DNA from: Onthophagus taurus | Taxonomy: Eukaryota > Arthropoda > Insecta > Coleoptera > Scarabaeidae | Assembly (NCBI RefSeq): GCF_036711975.1 | Contig: NC_091973.1 | Coordinates: 16,120,001-16,184,000 of the forward strand | Length of the DNA stretch: 64,000 bases | Reading direction: 5' to 3' | Shown here: piece by piece, positions 1 to 12,480 of the stretch | Position numbering within the stretch: position 1 is the stretch's first letter | How the letters are laid out: every line of letters starts with the position of its first letter | Notes under the pieces: generated by a model | Database searches by the model: none | Told to the model about the DNA's origin: nothing | The model's input: only the letters and a program-made list of their open reading frames with translations | Position numbers and translations under genes: made by a program

Positions 1-324
1 CTTTACTAAAGATATGAGTAAAAGTCTTACTTAGTGTCCTCGAAATAATGAAAACTTGCAATAAACACTTTTGCTATATTTTTTCTTGAATTAAAGAACT
101 TAATGAAAGAGTCGAAATGAAACACAAAACTTGAACTGAACTCTCTGTATTCTCGAAGAAGAATGTGTATTTTTGAAAACAAGTTTCGGAGGTCTAAAAA
201 TAAATCGCTCGATGAACCTCAAAAGGAGAGAAACATTATTACTTAATATTACTATGTACACAACTTAAATCTAACTATATACATCAATAAATGTCACTAA
301 AAGAAATAAAATTTATTTGAATTG
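1..324. other. Left flank, no gene seen
   Basis: AT-rich sequence without a supported coding region or repeat. It ends in AATTG (320-324), the left copy of the target-site duplication of the Bel-Pao element that follows. Confidence 0.6.
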
Positions 325-665
325 TGTTCAAAGTTTTTATAATTTAAGTTAATTAGTCGGCCGTTCCGTATTTTATTCGTTATTGTTATTCAGTTGTTCT
401 CACGAGTTGTTGTAGTTGACATAAAAAAGCGTAATAAATCGTTCCGTGTAATTTTCGTTAAAAAGTAGTTTCAATCGTGTTAATACACACGTTCGATAGA
501 AGCACTACGGCTTTTATTTGCTATTCGAAGAGATACTTCTACTTATTCTACAAGAACAGTAAGATTTTTCCTTTTTGACAGTTTTTTTCTAACACCCGCG
601 TTTTTAAGTAACTTTCTATAAGCGTCTCAGATTTTTCCCGCGCCGGTCTCGACTATTTCTTAACA
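325..665 (+). repeat. 5' LTR of Bel-Pao copy 1
   Basis: 341-bp terminal repeat beginning TGTTCAAAG and ending CTTAACA, nearly identical to 6160-6500. As the left repeat it should hold the promoter. I see no reliable TATA box. Confidence 0.95.
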
Positions 666-670
666 TTTTT

Positions 671-688
671 TGGTCCTTCGAGCCGGAT
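671..688 (+). promoter_or_regulatory. Primer binding site, tRNA-Tyr type
   Basis: TGGTCCTTCGAGCCGGAT lies five bases after the 5' LTR. It is complementary to the 3' end of metazoan tRNA-Tyr (acceptor stem ending TCGAAGGA plus CCA), recalled from the known tRNA. The same 18 bases recur at 44874-44891 in the third Bel-Pao element of this window, which supports both calls. Confidence 0.85.
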
Positions 689-781
689 ATAACCGGAAGT
701 GCGGAGAGAAGGCCGAGATTTTTTGAGACGTTTTGAGTATTTTTCGATTTTTCATTTTCGTTATTGTGTGTTTACGTTACC

Positions 782-3700
782 ATGGCGACCGCTCGTGAAA
801 TTGACTTAAACCCGATTTTCGAACGGCAAAATGACATTCACGGGTTAATTTCTCGGACAATAGATAATTTGAAAAAGCTCGCGATCGCTAAACGTACTCG
901 CGGAAACATTCAAAGTCGTTTAGAACGACTTGAGACTAATTGGGATGAGTTTAATAATGCTCATAAATAATTAATTCAGTATCGCGACAAGTATTCGGAT
1001 AGGATATATTTCACCGAGGACATTTTTTCTGAATGTGAGGAAGCTTATTTCGATGCTAAGGGGACATTGCTTGATTTGTTAAATCCTCTTCCGCTGTCTC
1101 CGACCCCGGAAGTTGATACAAAACTAGTTTCAAACGTCAGTCATTCGTCATCGCGTTCGCGTCATTTACCGAAATTTGATCTTCCAACTTTCGACGGTAA
1201 ATACGCCAATTGGGCTCAATGTCAGGACTTGTGTTCTACGATGGTCAATGACAATGAAGACCTTACCGATGTCGAACGTCTTCAATATTTAAAAATGAGT
1301 TTGACCGGTGAACCCGCTCAGTTATTAAAAAACATTTCTGTTACCGGTGATAACTTTTCAAGATCGTGGCAAATATTGATTGACCGGTATGAAAATCGAC
1401 GGTTATTAATTGAGACTCAATTATCGATTTTATTTTCCGCGCGTGCCGTAAAGAGTGATTCTTCTAGCGAACTTAAACGTCTTGTCGGGGAAATTAAAGA
1501 AGCTTTCCGTGCCTTAAAAGTATTGAAGTGTCCGATTCAGCATTGGGACTATATTCTCGTATATTTAATTGTACGAAAATTAGATACAGACGCCGTTAAA
1601 GAATGGGAGAGATCGATTGGAAATCATCGCGATCCGTCAACGTTCGATGAGCTTGAGGACTTTCTGATGAACCGTATTCACACCTTGGAAGCTGTCGAAA
1701 GTCTTCAATCTAGCCGTAAAGTGCATTCCATTTCAACGGATTCTAAAGTCTCTAGTGTAAAAGCTCATAATGCTTCTTCTCCTGTAAATGGTTGTGTTAT
1801 GTGCAACTCAGCGCATTACATTTCATCATGTCCGGCTTACCTTTCAAAAAGCCCGGCAGAACGGCAGGATTTTGTGATATCCCGAAAATTATGCTTCAAT
1901 TGTCTTGGTTCACACACCGTCAACAAATGTCGCGTTTCTAAACGATGTCGTGTTTGTCGCAAATCTCACCATACGTCTCTTCACGACGCGCCACTACGCT
2001 CAACTTCAACTAGAATACAATCTTCAGTTGAACCTTCAAAGTCATTAACAGTTTTCGCGCCCATACAAGAACAACCCAGCATCACCGCTAATGACTTAAC
2101 CGTATCGAATCATCTTTTACATTCGCACCACATTCATGCTCCGGTACTGTTGGCTGCAGCTTTAGTACGGATTGAATCATCGCGTGGACATTCCGTCATC
2201 GTTCGAGCCCTTATTGATCAAGGATCCGACGTTTCTTTCATCACCGAGTCACTTGTACAACAGCTTCAACTTCCGCGAAAATCAGCAAGTATTTCAAACG
2301 GAATTGTTACAGTTCAATTAAGTTCGCAATTCAATCCATTTCTTTCATTCAACGAAGAAGCGTTAATATTGCCGAAATTAACCGCTTATTTACCTCAAAA
2401 ATATTCTGCTCAGTTACCGATTGAGCTACTGAATTTACCGTTAGCCGATTCAGATATCTCATCATCAAAAAGAATTGATTTGATTCTTGGTGTGAGTTTA
2501 TATTCTAAAATTCTTCAAAATGGTGTTAAACGAAGTAGTGAGTTCTTTGATTGCTCAGCAAACCGCGTTTGGATGGATTCTTTCCGGCGTACTGTCGAAT
2601 CAATCACAATCAAACTTCAACCCGTATGGATTTCAGTGTTCGATAGATCGTGAATTCGCGGATTTAATGCAAAAGTTCTGGACGATAGAAGAAGAATCAA
2701 GTACTAAGCCGTGTTTATCTACCGACGAAATTGATTGTGAAAAACATTTCGTCAATTCACATTCGCGTGACAGCTCTGGACGTTTTATTGTTCGTTTACC
2801 ATTTCGAAAGTCTCCGCGTGAATTGGGAAATTCTTATATGATCGCTGTTAAGACTTTTTCTCGTTCCGAGTTAAGATTCGCGCGGGATGAAAGCTTCAAG
2901 ACCGCGTATAGCAAATTTATGCGCGAATATCTCGATTTAAATCATATGCGTCCCGTTACAGTGCCAGTCGAATCACCCAACTTCTATCTTCCGCATCACG
3001 GGGTGATTCGCGAATCTAGTACGACTAAGATCTGGGATAACGATCTGGATTATCGTTAAACGATTGTCTTCATACTGGTCCGAAACTTCAAAGTGAACTT
3101 GTTGATGTTCTTCTAAGGTGGAGACGCCATCCCGTCGCGTTCGCGTGTGACTTAGAGAAAATGTATCGTCAGATTGACGTTCATCAAGATGATTGGCAGT
3201 TTCAACGAATCGTCTGGCGTAAAAATCCTTCGGAACCTCTTCAAAGTTACGATCTGACAACGGTAACGTACGGACTTTCATGCGCGCCGTATCTCGCAAT
3301 TCGTTGTATTCGACAGTTAGCGGAAGAACATGTTGAAGAGCAGCCTCTCGGTTCTTCTGCTCTTTTTCGCGACACTTACGTGGACGATATCATTTCCGGT
3401 GCTAATGACATTGATGAAGTTCAAGAATTAATCTTTCAATTAAATCGAGTTTTAACGGCGGGCGGTTTCCTAGCGCGAAAGTGGATTTCAAATGTTTCAG
3501 AAGCGCTCGCATATGTTCCTTCAGACCTTCTATCCGATACAGAAACGTTGCGTGTTCAAGATGACAATTCCCCTCGCGCATTGGGTATTCTTTGGAACAA
3601 TTCGACCGATGACTTTCTATTTTGTTTCAATAATGACGATTTTGACTTCCGAGAACTTACTAAGCGTAAAGTTCTATCATTCATTGCGCGTTTATTCGAC

Positions 3701-5926
3701 CCCCTCGGGTGGCTTTCTCCGATCATTGTAACTGCGAAGATTTTTATGCAAAATTTGTGGACTTGCAATCTCGAATGGGACGAAATCCTTCCACATGACC
3801 TTTCTCTTCAATGGAACGAATACGCTAAATCTTTTCAGACCTGTCCGGTAATTCGCATTCCGAGATGGCTTGGAATTACTCGCGATTGTTCTTCGATTGA
3901 ATTGCACGGGTTCGCGGATGCTTCGACTAGTGCCTTTGGTGCGGTAGTGTATCTTCGCGTTTCAAGAGCTGATGATGTTCGCGTTTCTCTTCTTTTTTCT
4001 AAAACGAAAGTGGCACCTCTTAAACGCGTAACCATTCCGCGACTTGAATTGTGCGCCGCCGTGTTGTTAGTTCGGATGATAAAACGCGTTCGGGCAACAC
4101 TGGATTTCAACGAAGTTCCAATTTTTCTATGGAGCGATTCTACGGTGACACTTTCTTGGATCTGCAGTCATCCTTCAAGATGGAAAGATTTCGTCCGGAA
4201 TAGAGTAACCGAAATTCAGGAGCTTTCTCATGTTCATTTTCGCTACGTTCCGACGAAAGAAAACCCGGCCGATTTGTCTTCAGTGACGAAACTTGAAGCC
4301 GAAACGTTATGGTGGAATGGACCGTCTTGGCTTCGCTCACCACCCTCAGAATGGCCATCTCTTCGGCCCAATTCGGATGCCAAAGAAATTCTAGAAGCAC
4401 GTTCTATTCATACATCCAACACCGCAACTGCTATGAAAAAAGGATGGGATTTAAAGTTGAAATATTCGTCGTTGAACAAGCTTCTGCGAGTCACTGCTTG
4501 GTGTAAGAGATTTTTTCATAAAGTAAAGACTAATTCAAAGTTTTCAGACATACTTTCTCCTGATGAACTGAACGACTCTTTAATGTTCTGGGTGCGCGAG
4601 TGTCAACAACTTCATTTCTCGGACGAAATTCAAATACTAACGGACGGCCGTGTAGTGCCGCGTTCAAGTTCTCTTTTCCGACTTTCTCCGTTCATAGACG
4701 GTAAAGGTTTTCTACGAGTGACCGGGCGCCTTCGATTTTCAAATTTGGATTGGAATGAGAAGCATCCAATCATCCTTCCAAAAGATTCGACAATTACGAT
4801 TCTTCTGATCGACAAACATCATCGAGCTACGTTGCATGGAGGAACTCAACTAACTTTATATTCAATCCGACGCCATTTCTGGATCGTTGGAGGGTGAGTA
4901 CCTGTCCGTTCGTTCATTCATCGATGTATGATTTGTGCGAAACAACGAGCAGTTATCAGCCAGCAGTTGATGGGCCAACTTCCGCCTTCAAAAGTCATAT
5001 CATCCCGCCCGTTTCTACACACCGGTGTTGATTACGCCGGACCTTTTCATCTGAAGCATCTTCGAGGACGTGGTAGTAAGACGTATAAAGGTTATCTTAT
5101 TCTGTTTGTTTGTTTAGCCACTTCAGCCGTCCATTTAGAAGTGGCCACAGATTATTCTACTTCAGGATTTCTTGCTGCGTACAAGCGATTTTCCGGAAGA
5201 AGAGGTATCAGTGAATGCCTCTACAGCGACTGTGGCACGAATCTTGTTGGAGCTGACCGTGAGCTGCGTTCCATGTTTTCCGCAGCGTCCAAAGAATGGA
5301 AAGAAATGGCTAGTCTCTTGAGCGGCGACGGCACCCGATGGAAGTTCAATCCTCCCGGAGCACCACATTTCGGTGGAAAGTGGGAGGCAGGAGTAAAATC
5401 CGTTAAAGGCCATCTTCGAAAAATTGTCGGATCGACACTTCTTACGTATGAAGAATTCAACACCGTTTTGATTCAAATTGAGGCCGTGCTAAATTCAAGA
5501 CCTCTATGTTCAATATCTGACGATCCGAACAATTTTGATGTTCTGACTCCGGCTCACTTTCTCATCGGTAACGCTCTCACCGTTGTTCCGGAGCCATCCG
5601 TCTTCGATGAAAAGATATCGAGACTCTCTCGATGGCAGCTTCTTCGTCGTATGGTCGAAGATTTCTGGAAGATTTGGGAAAAGTTTTACTTACAATCTAT
5701 GCAGAACGCTACGAAATGGTTCAATCAACAAAATCTTCCTCAAATTGGACAGCTTGTACTCATCCGAGATGAAAGATTACCTCCGGCGAAATGGTCTCTA
5801 GCAAGAATTCTTCAAATTCATTCCGGTGCCGATGGCCACGCTCGCGTCGCAACGCTCAAAACCGCAAATTCAACGCTTGTTCGTCCGTTCGCTAAGTTAA
5901 GCATTTTGCCAGATTGTACAAATTAG
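782..5926 (+). pseudogene. Bel-Pao gag-pol polyprotein, broken
   Basis: Encodes capsid, protease, reverse transcriptase, RNase H and integrase for copying the element through RNA. In order: gag with a DUF1759-like region; cysteine/histidine knuckles about 1793-1990; aspartic protease with LIDQGSD near 2210; RT with YVDD at about 3376-3387; RNase H with GFADAS near 3909; integrase zinc finger about 4830-4960; integrase core about 5020-5600; C-terminal tail to the stop at 5924-5926. Breaks seen: in-frame TAA at 968-970; a frame change near 2515-2520 between protease and RT; a deletion plus frame change near 3030-3045 in the RT fingers; in-frame TGA at 4895-4897 before the integrase. Reading resumes in the expected family frame after each. 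The start at 782 (ATGGCGACC) is preferred to an upstream in-frame ATG at 764 on context. Confidence 0.92.
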
Positions 5927-6159
5927 TAATGTTATTCAATTGCAGTTATTTTTCACATTTCATTTCATTTACATTTAATTCAGTCTTTTTATTGTTAATT
6001 TCTTTCTAAATATTTTCTTATTTTATTTAATGTAAAAGTTTGTTTTCCTGCGGTCATTTTTACTTATTTAGTTTGTAATCATTTCAGTTAGGGTCAATTT
6101 TCAAATTATTGTATATTTTTTTTAAATTTTCTGTTGCCATTCGGCAAGGCGGGCGGTAA

Positions 6160-6500
6160 TGTTCAAAGTTTTTATAATTTAAGTTAATTAGTCGGCCGTT
6201 CCGTATTTTATTCGTTATTGTTATTCAGTTGTTCTCACGAGTTGTTGCAGTTGACATAAAAAAGCGTAATAAATCGTTCCGTGTAATTTTCGTTAAAAAG
6301 TAGTTTCAATCGTGTTAATACACACGTTCGATAGAAGCACTTCGGCTTTTATTTGCTATTCAAAGAGATACTTCTACTTATTCTACAAGAACAGTAAGAT
6401 TTTTCCTTTTTGACAGTTTTTTTCTAACACCCGCGTTTTTAAGTAACTTTCTATAAGCGTCTCAGATTTTTCCCGCGCCGGTCTCGACTATTTCTTAACA
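6160..6500 (+). repeat. 3' LTR of Bel-Pao copy 1
   Basis: Partner of 325-665. It is followed directly by AATTG, the right target duplication, and preceded by a G/A-rich tract that probably primed plus-strand synthesis. Confidence 0.95.
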
Positions 6501-6505
6501 AATTG

Positions 6506-6817
6506 AAACTTTAAACACTACCAACTCATCATGCTTTAACAGGAGAGCCTCAACCTGGACACCACAGTTCACGAAGTACCGTACGTATAAACTCTAAATA
6601 CAATAATAATAAGTAGCAATAACAACTCTGTAACAACAAAATAAAGATAAAGCTCTGTCAACAATTAACAGTTAAATAAAAACTCTATAAATAAAATAAG
6701 TAAAGTAACATTTGTATCACAATAACAGTACTCTAAAACAAAATAAAATACAGATGACAACACCAATAAATAATTAAAAATGTAAATATAAACACAATCA
6801 AAACAACACCCCGGACA
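6506..6817 (-). other. 3' untranslated region of the LINE
   Basis: A/T-rich stretch with many AATAA and AAATAAA runs, downstream (minus strand) of the LINE stop codon at 6818. No other coding signal seen. Confidence 0.6.
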
Positions 6818-7795
6818 TCAGCACTCTCTTCGACGGATTGTAAAAACTTCATCAATAAACGTTTTAAAAATATCAAATTTGTTTTTGTTAGACAGTAACC
6901 TTTCAAGCCTGACACTCATCCAATCATTTACACATAGTTTCCTCAGACACTCCCTCCTTTCATTCACATATTTTTGACACTCACCCATAATATGATATAT
7001 TGTCTCAACAGCACCACACGAACAACCGTCACTATCCTCCAACCCCAGTTTGTGGAGACTCTGTCTCATCGGACCATGGCCCGTGAGCGCGAAACCCATA
7101 TGTAATCCAATACGCAACCAATCCGGCCACCTATGTCTCACCTCCGGCACAAATCGGAAGGTCACTCTACCATGGTCGCCCATTTCCCATTCTCTCTGCC
7201 AATGTTGCATTATTTGTAACTCCATGAATTTCTTCCTTTTCAGGTTTGAACTCCCTGCAGCCGCGCCGCAGAAACCCAGCAATGGCCTTGTCTCGCCTAA
7301 CCTCTCCCAATAGTCCGTATATCTCGCAGCCGCCACCAGATACAACGGAGGACAACCCGTCAGAACCTGTAGGGACACGTTTGACGTCGTACGACATACC
7401 GGCAGCATCCCAAGAAGCATCGTCCGCTGCAACGAGACTAATTTTCTTTTGAAATGTACATTACTTACCCGGTCCCCGCAGACCTGTACACCATAGAGAC
7501 AGACCCCCAGAAACAGCCCGTCATACACGGCAGCCATCGCGCTGCGTCCCAAACCCCACTCCGTCCGCATCACTCGCCTCAGTCTTTCGACGAACACGAG
7601 AACTTTGTCTCTGACTCGGGCCAGGTGGGGCAGGAACGTCCACTTCTCATCGATGATGACCCCTAGGTATTTGATTTCGCGTTTGTAGGCAATACTGTCC
7701 CATCCAAGGCGCAGAATTGGATTCCGAGCAAGCCGGCCCTTAAGGAGGACCATGCATGTCCCTAGTCCATTCGTCCACGCGTAGCAGCGCCGCAT
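6818..7795 (-). pseudogene. LINE reverse transcriptase C-terminal part
   Basis: About 320 codons downstream of the RT palm, covering thumb and connection, then a zinc-knuckle-like motif CSCGAVETIYHIMGEC about 60 residues from the end. That motif is typical of R1-like LINE ORF2 C-termini and is thought to bind nucleic acid. This reading is in a different frame from the upstream RT at 7740-9665. The two overlap at about 7740-7795, so one indel near 7765 separates them in what was once a single ORF2. Otherwise the segment is open to its stop. Confidence 0.85.
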
Positions 7796-10160
7796 TTCCT
7801 CTTCTCTCTAGTTCGGCACGACTGTCGGCGGCGACCAGCAGCATCACGTCGTCGGCGTAGGCCACCATCTCTACCCCATCAGCCTCGTATCCCAGCAGCT
7901 CGTCCAGAACGATGTTCCAGAACCGTGGTCCCAGTACCGATCCCTGTGGGCATCCTCTGGTAACCAACTTCTCCACAGATCCCACGTCCGACGACATAAC
8001 CATCCGCCTCCCCCGGAAGTAGTCGCGAACTACCTCATACGCGTTCCCCGGCACCCGCGCTCGCCGCAAGCGTTTCAACACCGCCGGCCAGGGCAAGTTG
8101 TCAAACGCCGCCGCAATGTCCATACAAACACCGAGGACATATTTGTTTGTCGAACAGGTAACGACACGCCTCACCGCGCACAGCGCGTCAACCGTCCCCA
8201 TCCCCTTTTTGAAGCCAAATTGACGCGGGCTATGGTCGACGTTCGCCTCATAGCGACACTCGATTTTGGACCATAGTATTTTTTCTAGCAGCTTCCCCAA
8301 AACCGGTAACAGCGATATGATACCGTAAGACTTCGGCTCCGTAGCCGGTTTCGATCTGTCTTTAAGGAGCATAACCGCCACCGCACGCTTCCATTGCGTT
8401 GGAAAACGTTTGTACTCGAAACACATGTTGTACAGATCCTTCAGCACGCCCGGTTTAACTGCCCAGAGCTGCCTTACGTAGTCAGGATAAATTCCATCAT
8501 ACCCCGGGGACTTTCCGCACTTCATCGCGTTCACCGCGTCATTTACGTCGCTCATCCGCACCCACTCATCCGGCACCTTCGCACAATACGTTTCGCGCTC
8601 AATAACTCCCACCTCACTCGCGTCGTACCGTATTAGGGCGTCAAGAACGCACCTTCCCGTTTCCACCCACCCCATCACCTCTGACCCGTTAAAAGTTACC
8701 GGCGATAGCAGGTTACGCACGGGCACTTTGTCCATCACGACCTTGTACACTATGCCCCACGGATCGTCGCGGTTCTTTTCTACAAATTTGGCGTAGATGA
8801 TTGGCTGCAGACCAATCATCGTCCTCCATGTCGTTGGGTCCACCTCCATTATAACATTACTGCACCCCTCGCGTTTAGACAGCCGCGTAATCACTCTCGC
8901 ACTTTCTGCAAAACTCTTCCTATCACATCCTGTATCCACCAAATTGCGGTCGTACACGTTTGCAACTATTTCGGCATCTGTGAGGTCACACGCGACGTCA
9001 AATATTTGCACAGTTGGCCGTAGCCTTTTTGGTCTTTCAGTCCGGAAACCGTGTTCTGCGATCGTTTTACAGTCCCGAATTTTTGTCGCCTCGGCTAGGT
9101 CGGCCGCCTCGATCAACACGCCGGCATTTTTCGTAGTCCGAATACCCTTCACTTTAACCGCGCGTAATTCATTCCGAAGGACTTTGCACACGGCTTCTTT
9201 GATAACCTCACTACTCGCGATTTTAGAGCCTTCCACAGGTTTTACTAATATTTCGTTCTTTTTTTCTGTTTCAGGTATCGGTAACTTCCCGCGCGCACCA
9301 CCTCCCGAAGCACGAACCACGCCACCAGCCGCCACCGTCGCACTAGCAGCAACAGCCGCATAGGAAATGGAGCGAGAACCCGCATCCCCCGTCGCACTAT
9401 CCGCCGGAGCGTTCTTCAACAGCCGCAAATATTTCAACTCCTCGCGTAGCCTAATAACATCGACTATTGTGTCCCGCAAAGAGTCCTCGAGAACGTTCCA
9501 CGATCGTAGGATTACCGCGGACGCATCCTTACTGACCTTCGACGCGGACAGCAGCAGGTACTGTTGTAGAGCCGACCTCTCACGTTTAACGACCTCGATT
9601 TTTTCACGTTCCAGATCAACCGGATCCGCGCGATTGCCCTTGGCCGCTCCAACAAACACAGACACGCCACTCCTACCTATCTTTGTGGTCGACTCCCTGT
9701 CGTCGTCGCTGTCACTACCACGTTACCGTTTCCCGTACTCCTCCATGATAGTAGACTCGCCCGCCTCCGACGCCCTCGAACTGATGACCGATGCCGAGTC
9801 CATCGCCCAGTCCACCGGGTCGCCGCCCCGCGGTGTGACCTCCACCTCCAGCGCCCTACCAACGGACTGCCTCGCCTCTTCGGCCCTCTTCTTCCCATCC
9901 TCTTCCTTCTTGCTTTCACCTTCCTTCTTCTTCTTCATCTCGCCTTCCTTCTTCCTTTGCTGTTGCTGTTCCTTCTTTTCCATTTCCTTGACTTTCTCAA
10001 CAACACTCTTTTCCGCTTCCCCGCCAACTACCTCACTGGACTCGCCCGTTACTTTTCTGGTCCCATCCGGCGCGCGGGACCCGACAGGAGACCTCGCCAA
10101 CACTTGGGATGGTTTGAAGACCTTCTCGCCAGAGTCCTTTTTGCTCATGGCAACCCGCAC
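7740..10160 (-). pseudogene. LINE ORF1 fused to ORF2 reverse transcriptase
   Basis: Minus strand from an ATG region near 10160-10148. The N-terminal part is highly charged (Lys/Glu-rich, about 10040-9890). An in-frame TAA at 9725-9723 breaks it, and the frame then stays open from about 9665 to 7740. The first half resembles the ORF1/gag-like protein of R1-type LINEs. At about 8795-8815 the text changes directly to the ORF2 pre-RT linker (KNRDDPWGIVYK), followed by the RT domain with QFGFKKGMGT, GCPQGSVLGP and YADDVMLLV. The ORF1 zinc knuckles and the whole apurinic-type endonuclease are absent, so a deletion joined ORF1 to the RT in frame. Catalytic YADD is kept, but without the endonuclease and with the frame break near 7765 the copy should be inactive. 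Confidence 0.85.
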
Positions 10161-10559
10161 AAGCCCTTTTCAGGGCTACCCGATCAGAAAAGGTCACTTC
10201 CGGTATTTCCGAGAGTGCACGACCGGAGCCAAAACGACCGGGAAAAACTGGTGTGAAGTTATCCACAAATCCCAGCAATAAACTTAAAACATTAATAATT
10301 CCGTAACTAATACGATTTGGGTAACCAAATTTCACACAGAGGTCACTCTTACCCTCGAGAACAGCTTACCACCCCCATTTGGTAAAAAAAATTTGTTTCA
10401 ACCCCCACCCCCGAAAAAGGGATGTTTTCGCCCTGATGAGCACCTTCGAATTAAACCAAATTCTACCACATAATAGAACACAGTTCTAAGTATTTTTATC
10501 AATTTTCAAAACACAGTAAGCCCTAACGGTTTTCGAGAAAAAAAATCATTCTTATAAAC

Positions 10560-11056
10560 CGCGGATGGGAGTTTAGGGGTGAATTTGACCCCGTTGGGCA
10601 CCTCCAAAATTGATGAAATTTTAGGATGATTTAGAGGATGCCTTTAGCGATTTATATCGACCATCCAAACACCGTAAGGTATAACGGTTTCCGAGAAAAA
10701 AAATTTGTTATTAGACTATAGGTATACAGCGCGGCGCGGACTTTGGGGGTGAATTTGACCCCGTTGGGCACCTCTAAAATTGATGAAATTTTAGGATGAT
10801 TTAGAGGATGCCTTTAGCGATTTAAATCGACCATCCAAACACCGTAAGGTATAACGGTTTCCGAGAAAAAAAATTTGTTATTAGACTATAGGTATACAGC
10901 GCGGCGCGGATTTTGGGGGTGAATTTGACCCCGTTGGGCACCTCCAAAATTGATGAAATTTTAGGATGATTTAGAGGATGCCTTTGGCGATTTAAATCGA
11001 CCATCCAAACACCGTAAGGTATAGCGGTTTCCGAGAAAAAAAATTTGTTATTAGAC
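10560..11056. repeat. 170-bp tandem repeats, left arm
   Basis: The marker GAATTTGACCCCGTTGGGCA occurs at 10581, 10751 and 10921, giving an exact 170-bp period. Units differ by scattered substitutions. Short open frames here (for example 10822-11070 on the minus strand) are translations of the repeat, not genes. Confidence 0.9.
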
Positions 11057-11985
11057 GTAGCATTCGGCAAAAATTACTATCGCCCAAAAACAGTAATTTC
11101 GTCGGCATCTTCACTGGTCACTGGTTTTAACAAGGGATAAGCAGAACAACTGATCTCTGCAATAGCTGAGGAATCTTTATATATTATTAAGTTCTTACCT
11201 GTGTTACAGTAATACCCATGGCTATGATTGGTCAAAGCCGGTGTAAGTGTACTTACAATGCACTAACTCGTAAGCCACGTACCTGCTTAAGTGACCTTTT
11301 TACTGAAAAGAAGTTAAAAAGGAATTCCCTGTACATTTATTAACATCAAAAATAAGTTTCTGAATATCACTATTTCTTTATTAACTTCGCGCTTCTAAAT
11401 GAGGACGTCGTTACCTCGGCAAAATATTAATATATATATATTATATATTTAATTAAATATAACTATGTTTGTAATTTATAATTTATATTATATATAAATA
11501 TAATAACTTATTTATACACAATATATTATATACACAAAAATATTAACGAAAATATCGAAGCAGATTGATTCTAAAGAGAACCGATAAAATATCCATAAAG
11601 CGCGAACTACAGCAAAATATATCAACTAGTGATCTCCGTCCCCAATAGAATAGTTTAAGCACATTTATAAGTTTACTCCTCACCCTTCTGGCAAAATCTA
11701 AAAAATGTGTATAACGCTCTAAAACAACGCCGAATAAGTCGGCAACTATTTTCCCGGAATGCACTTATAATGCAAAAAATATGGACATATTTTTTCCTTA
11801 ATACCTGCGCCTTTTGTAACTGCACGTGGCGGAGTTCTTACCCTTTGTCAGTAACGACTAAAAGCTCATAAAACTACAAAATGCCTTTCTTAACAAAATT
11901 TATTTTTTCCATGAAATATTAAGAGTTTCGCAGTTTTCATAATCTATTAAAATCGCTAAAGGCACCTGCTATCTGGTCTACATAC
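11057..11985. other. Spacer of the foldback element, no gene seen
   Basis: Unique sequence between the arms, with an AT-rich stretch near 11430-11540 (TATATA runs). From about 11885 rightwards there are weak traces of a further degenerate repeat unit. No convincing coding region. Confidence 0.5.
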
Positions 11986-11989
11986 GTGT

Positions 11990-12480
11990 ACAATTTAATA
12001 ACAAATTTTTTTCTCTGAAGCCGTTGAGGGTTACGGTGTCTTGACGGTCGATTTAAATCGCTAAAGGCATCCTCTAAATCATCCTAAAATTTCATCAATT
12101 TTGGAGGTGCTTAACGCGGTCAAATTCACCCCCAAAGTCCGCGCCGCGCTGTATACCTATAGTCTAATAACAAATTTTTTTCTCGGAAACCGTTATACCT
12201 TACGGTGTTTGGATGGTCGATTTAAATCGTCAAAGGCATCCTCTAAATCATCCTAAAATTTCATCAATTTTGGAGGTGCTCAACGGGGTCAAATTCACCC
12301 CCAAAGTCCGCGCCGCGCTGTATACCTATAGTCTAATAACAAATTTTTTTTCTCGGAAACCGTTATACCTTACGGTGTTTGGATGGTCGATTTAAATCGC
12401 TAAAGGCATCCTCTAAATCATCCTAAAATTTCATCAATTTTGGAGGTGCCCAACGGGGTCAAATTCACCCCTAAAGTCCC
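11990..12480. repeat. 170-bp tandem repeats, right arm
   Basis: Inverted counterpart of 10560-11056. The marker AAATTCACCC occurs at about 12122, 12291 and 12461, a spacing of 169-170 bp. The leftmost unit is more diverged. Confidence 0.88.

Larger units (their letters stand above)
325..6500 (+). mobile_element. Full-length Bel-Pao LTR retrotransposon (copy 1)
   Basis: Seen: two 341-bp direct repeats (325-665 and 6160-6500), each starting TG and ending CA, flanked by a 5-bp duplication AATTG (320-324 and 6501-6505). A tRNA primer site follows the left repeat and a purine-rich tract (about 6142-6159) precedes the right one. The gag-pol order between them (zinc knuckles, aspartic protease, RT with YVDD, RNase H, integrase, C-terminal DUF5641-like region) is that of the Bel-Pao group. 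The LTRs differ at only about three positions by eye, which suggests fairly recent insertion, yet the coding region carries several breaks. It therefore cannot produce its own polyprotein and is at most mobilised in trans. Confidence 0.95.
6506..10246 (-). mobile_element. R1-like non-LTR retrotransposon (LINE), internally deleted
   Basis: Minus-strand element, GC-richer than its surroundings. Reading leftwards it has an ORF1 gag-like region, a reverse transcriptase with a YADD motif, a C-terminal cysteine/histidine motif and an A-rich 3' part (about 6818 down to 6506). The linker DPWGIVYKVV before the RT and the CSCG...H...C motif after it resemble R1/TRAS-type LINEs. The 5' end is cut by the foldback element at 10247. 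Sequence resembling the rest of the 5' leader lies beyond it at 12800-13190. I see no clear target duplication. Confidence 0.85.

Noticed and set aside
8797-10281. Long plus-strand open frames (188 and 304 codons)
   Set aside because: They are antisense shadows of the GC-rich LINE ORF1 coding on the minus strand. Composition is Ser/Arg/Pro-rich with no recognisable domain.
10822-12395. Open frames in the 170-bp repeats
   Set aside because: The same peptide repeats with the unit period on both arms, so it is repeat translation with no start conservation.
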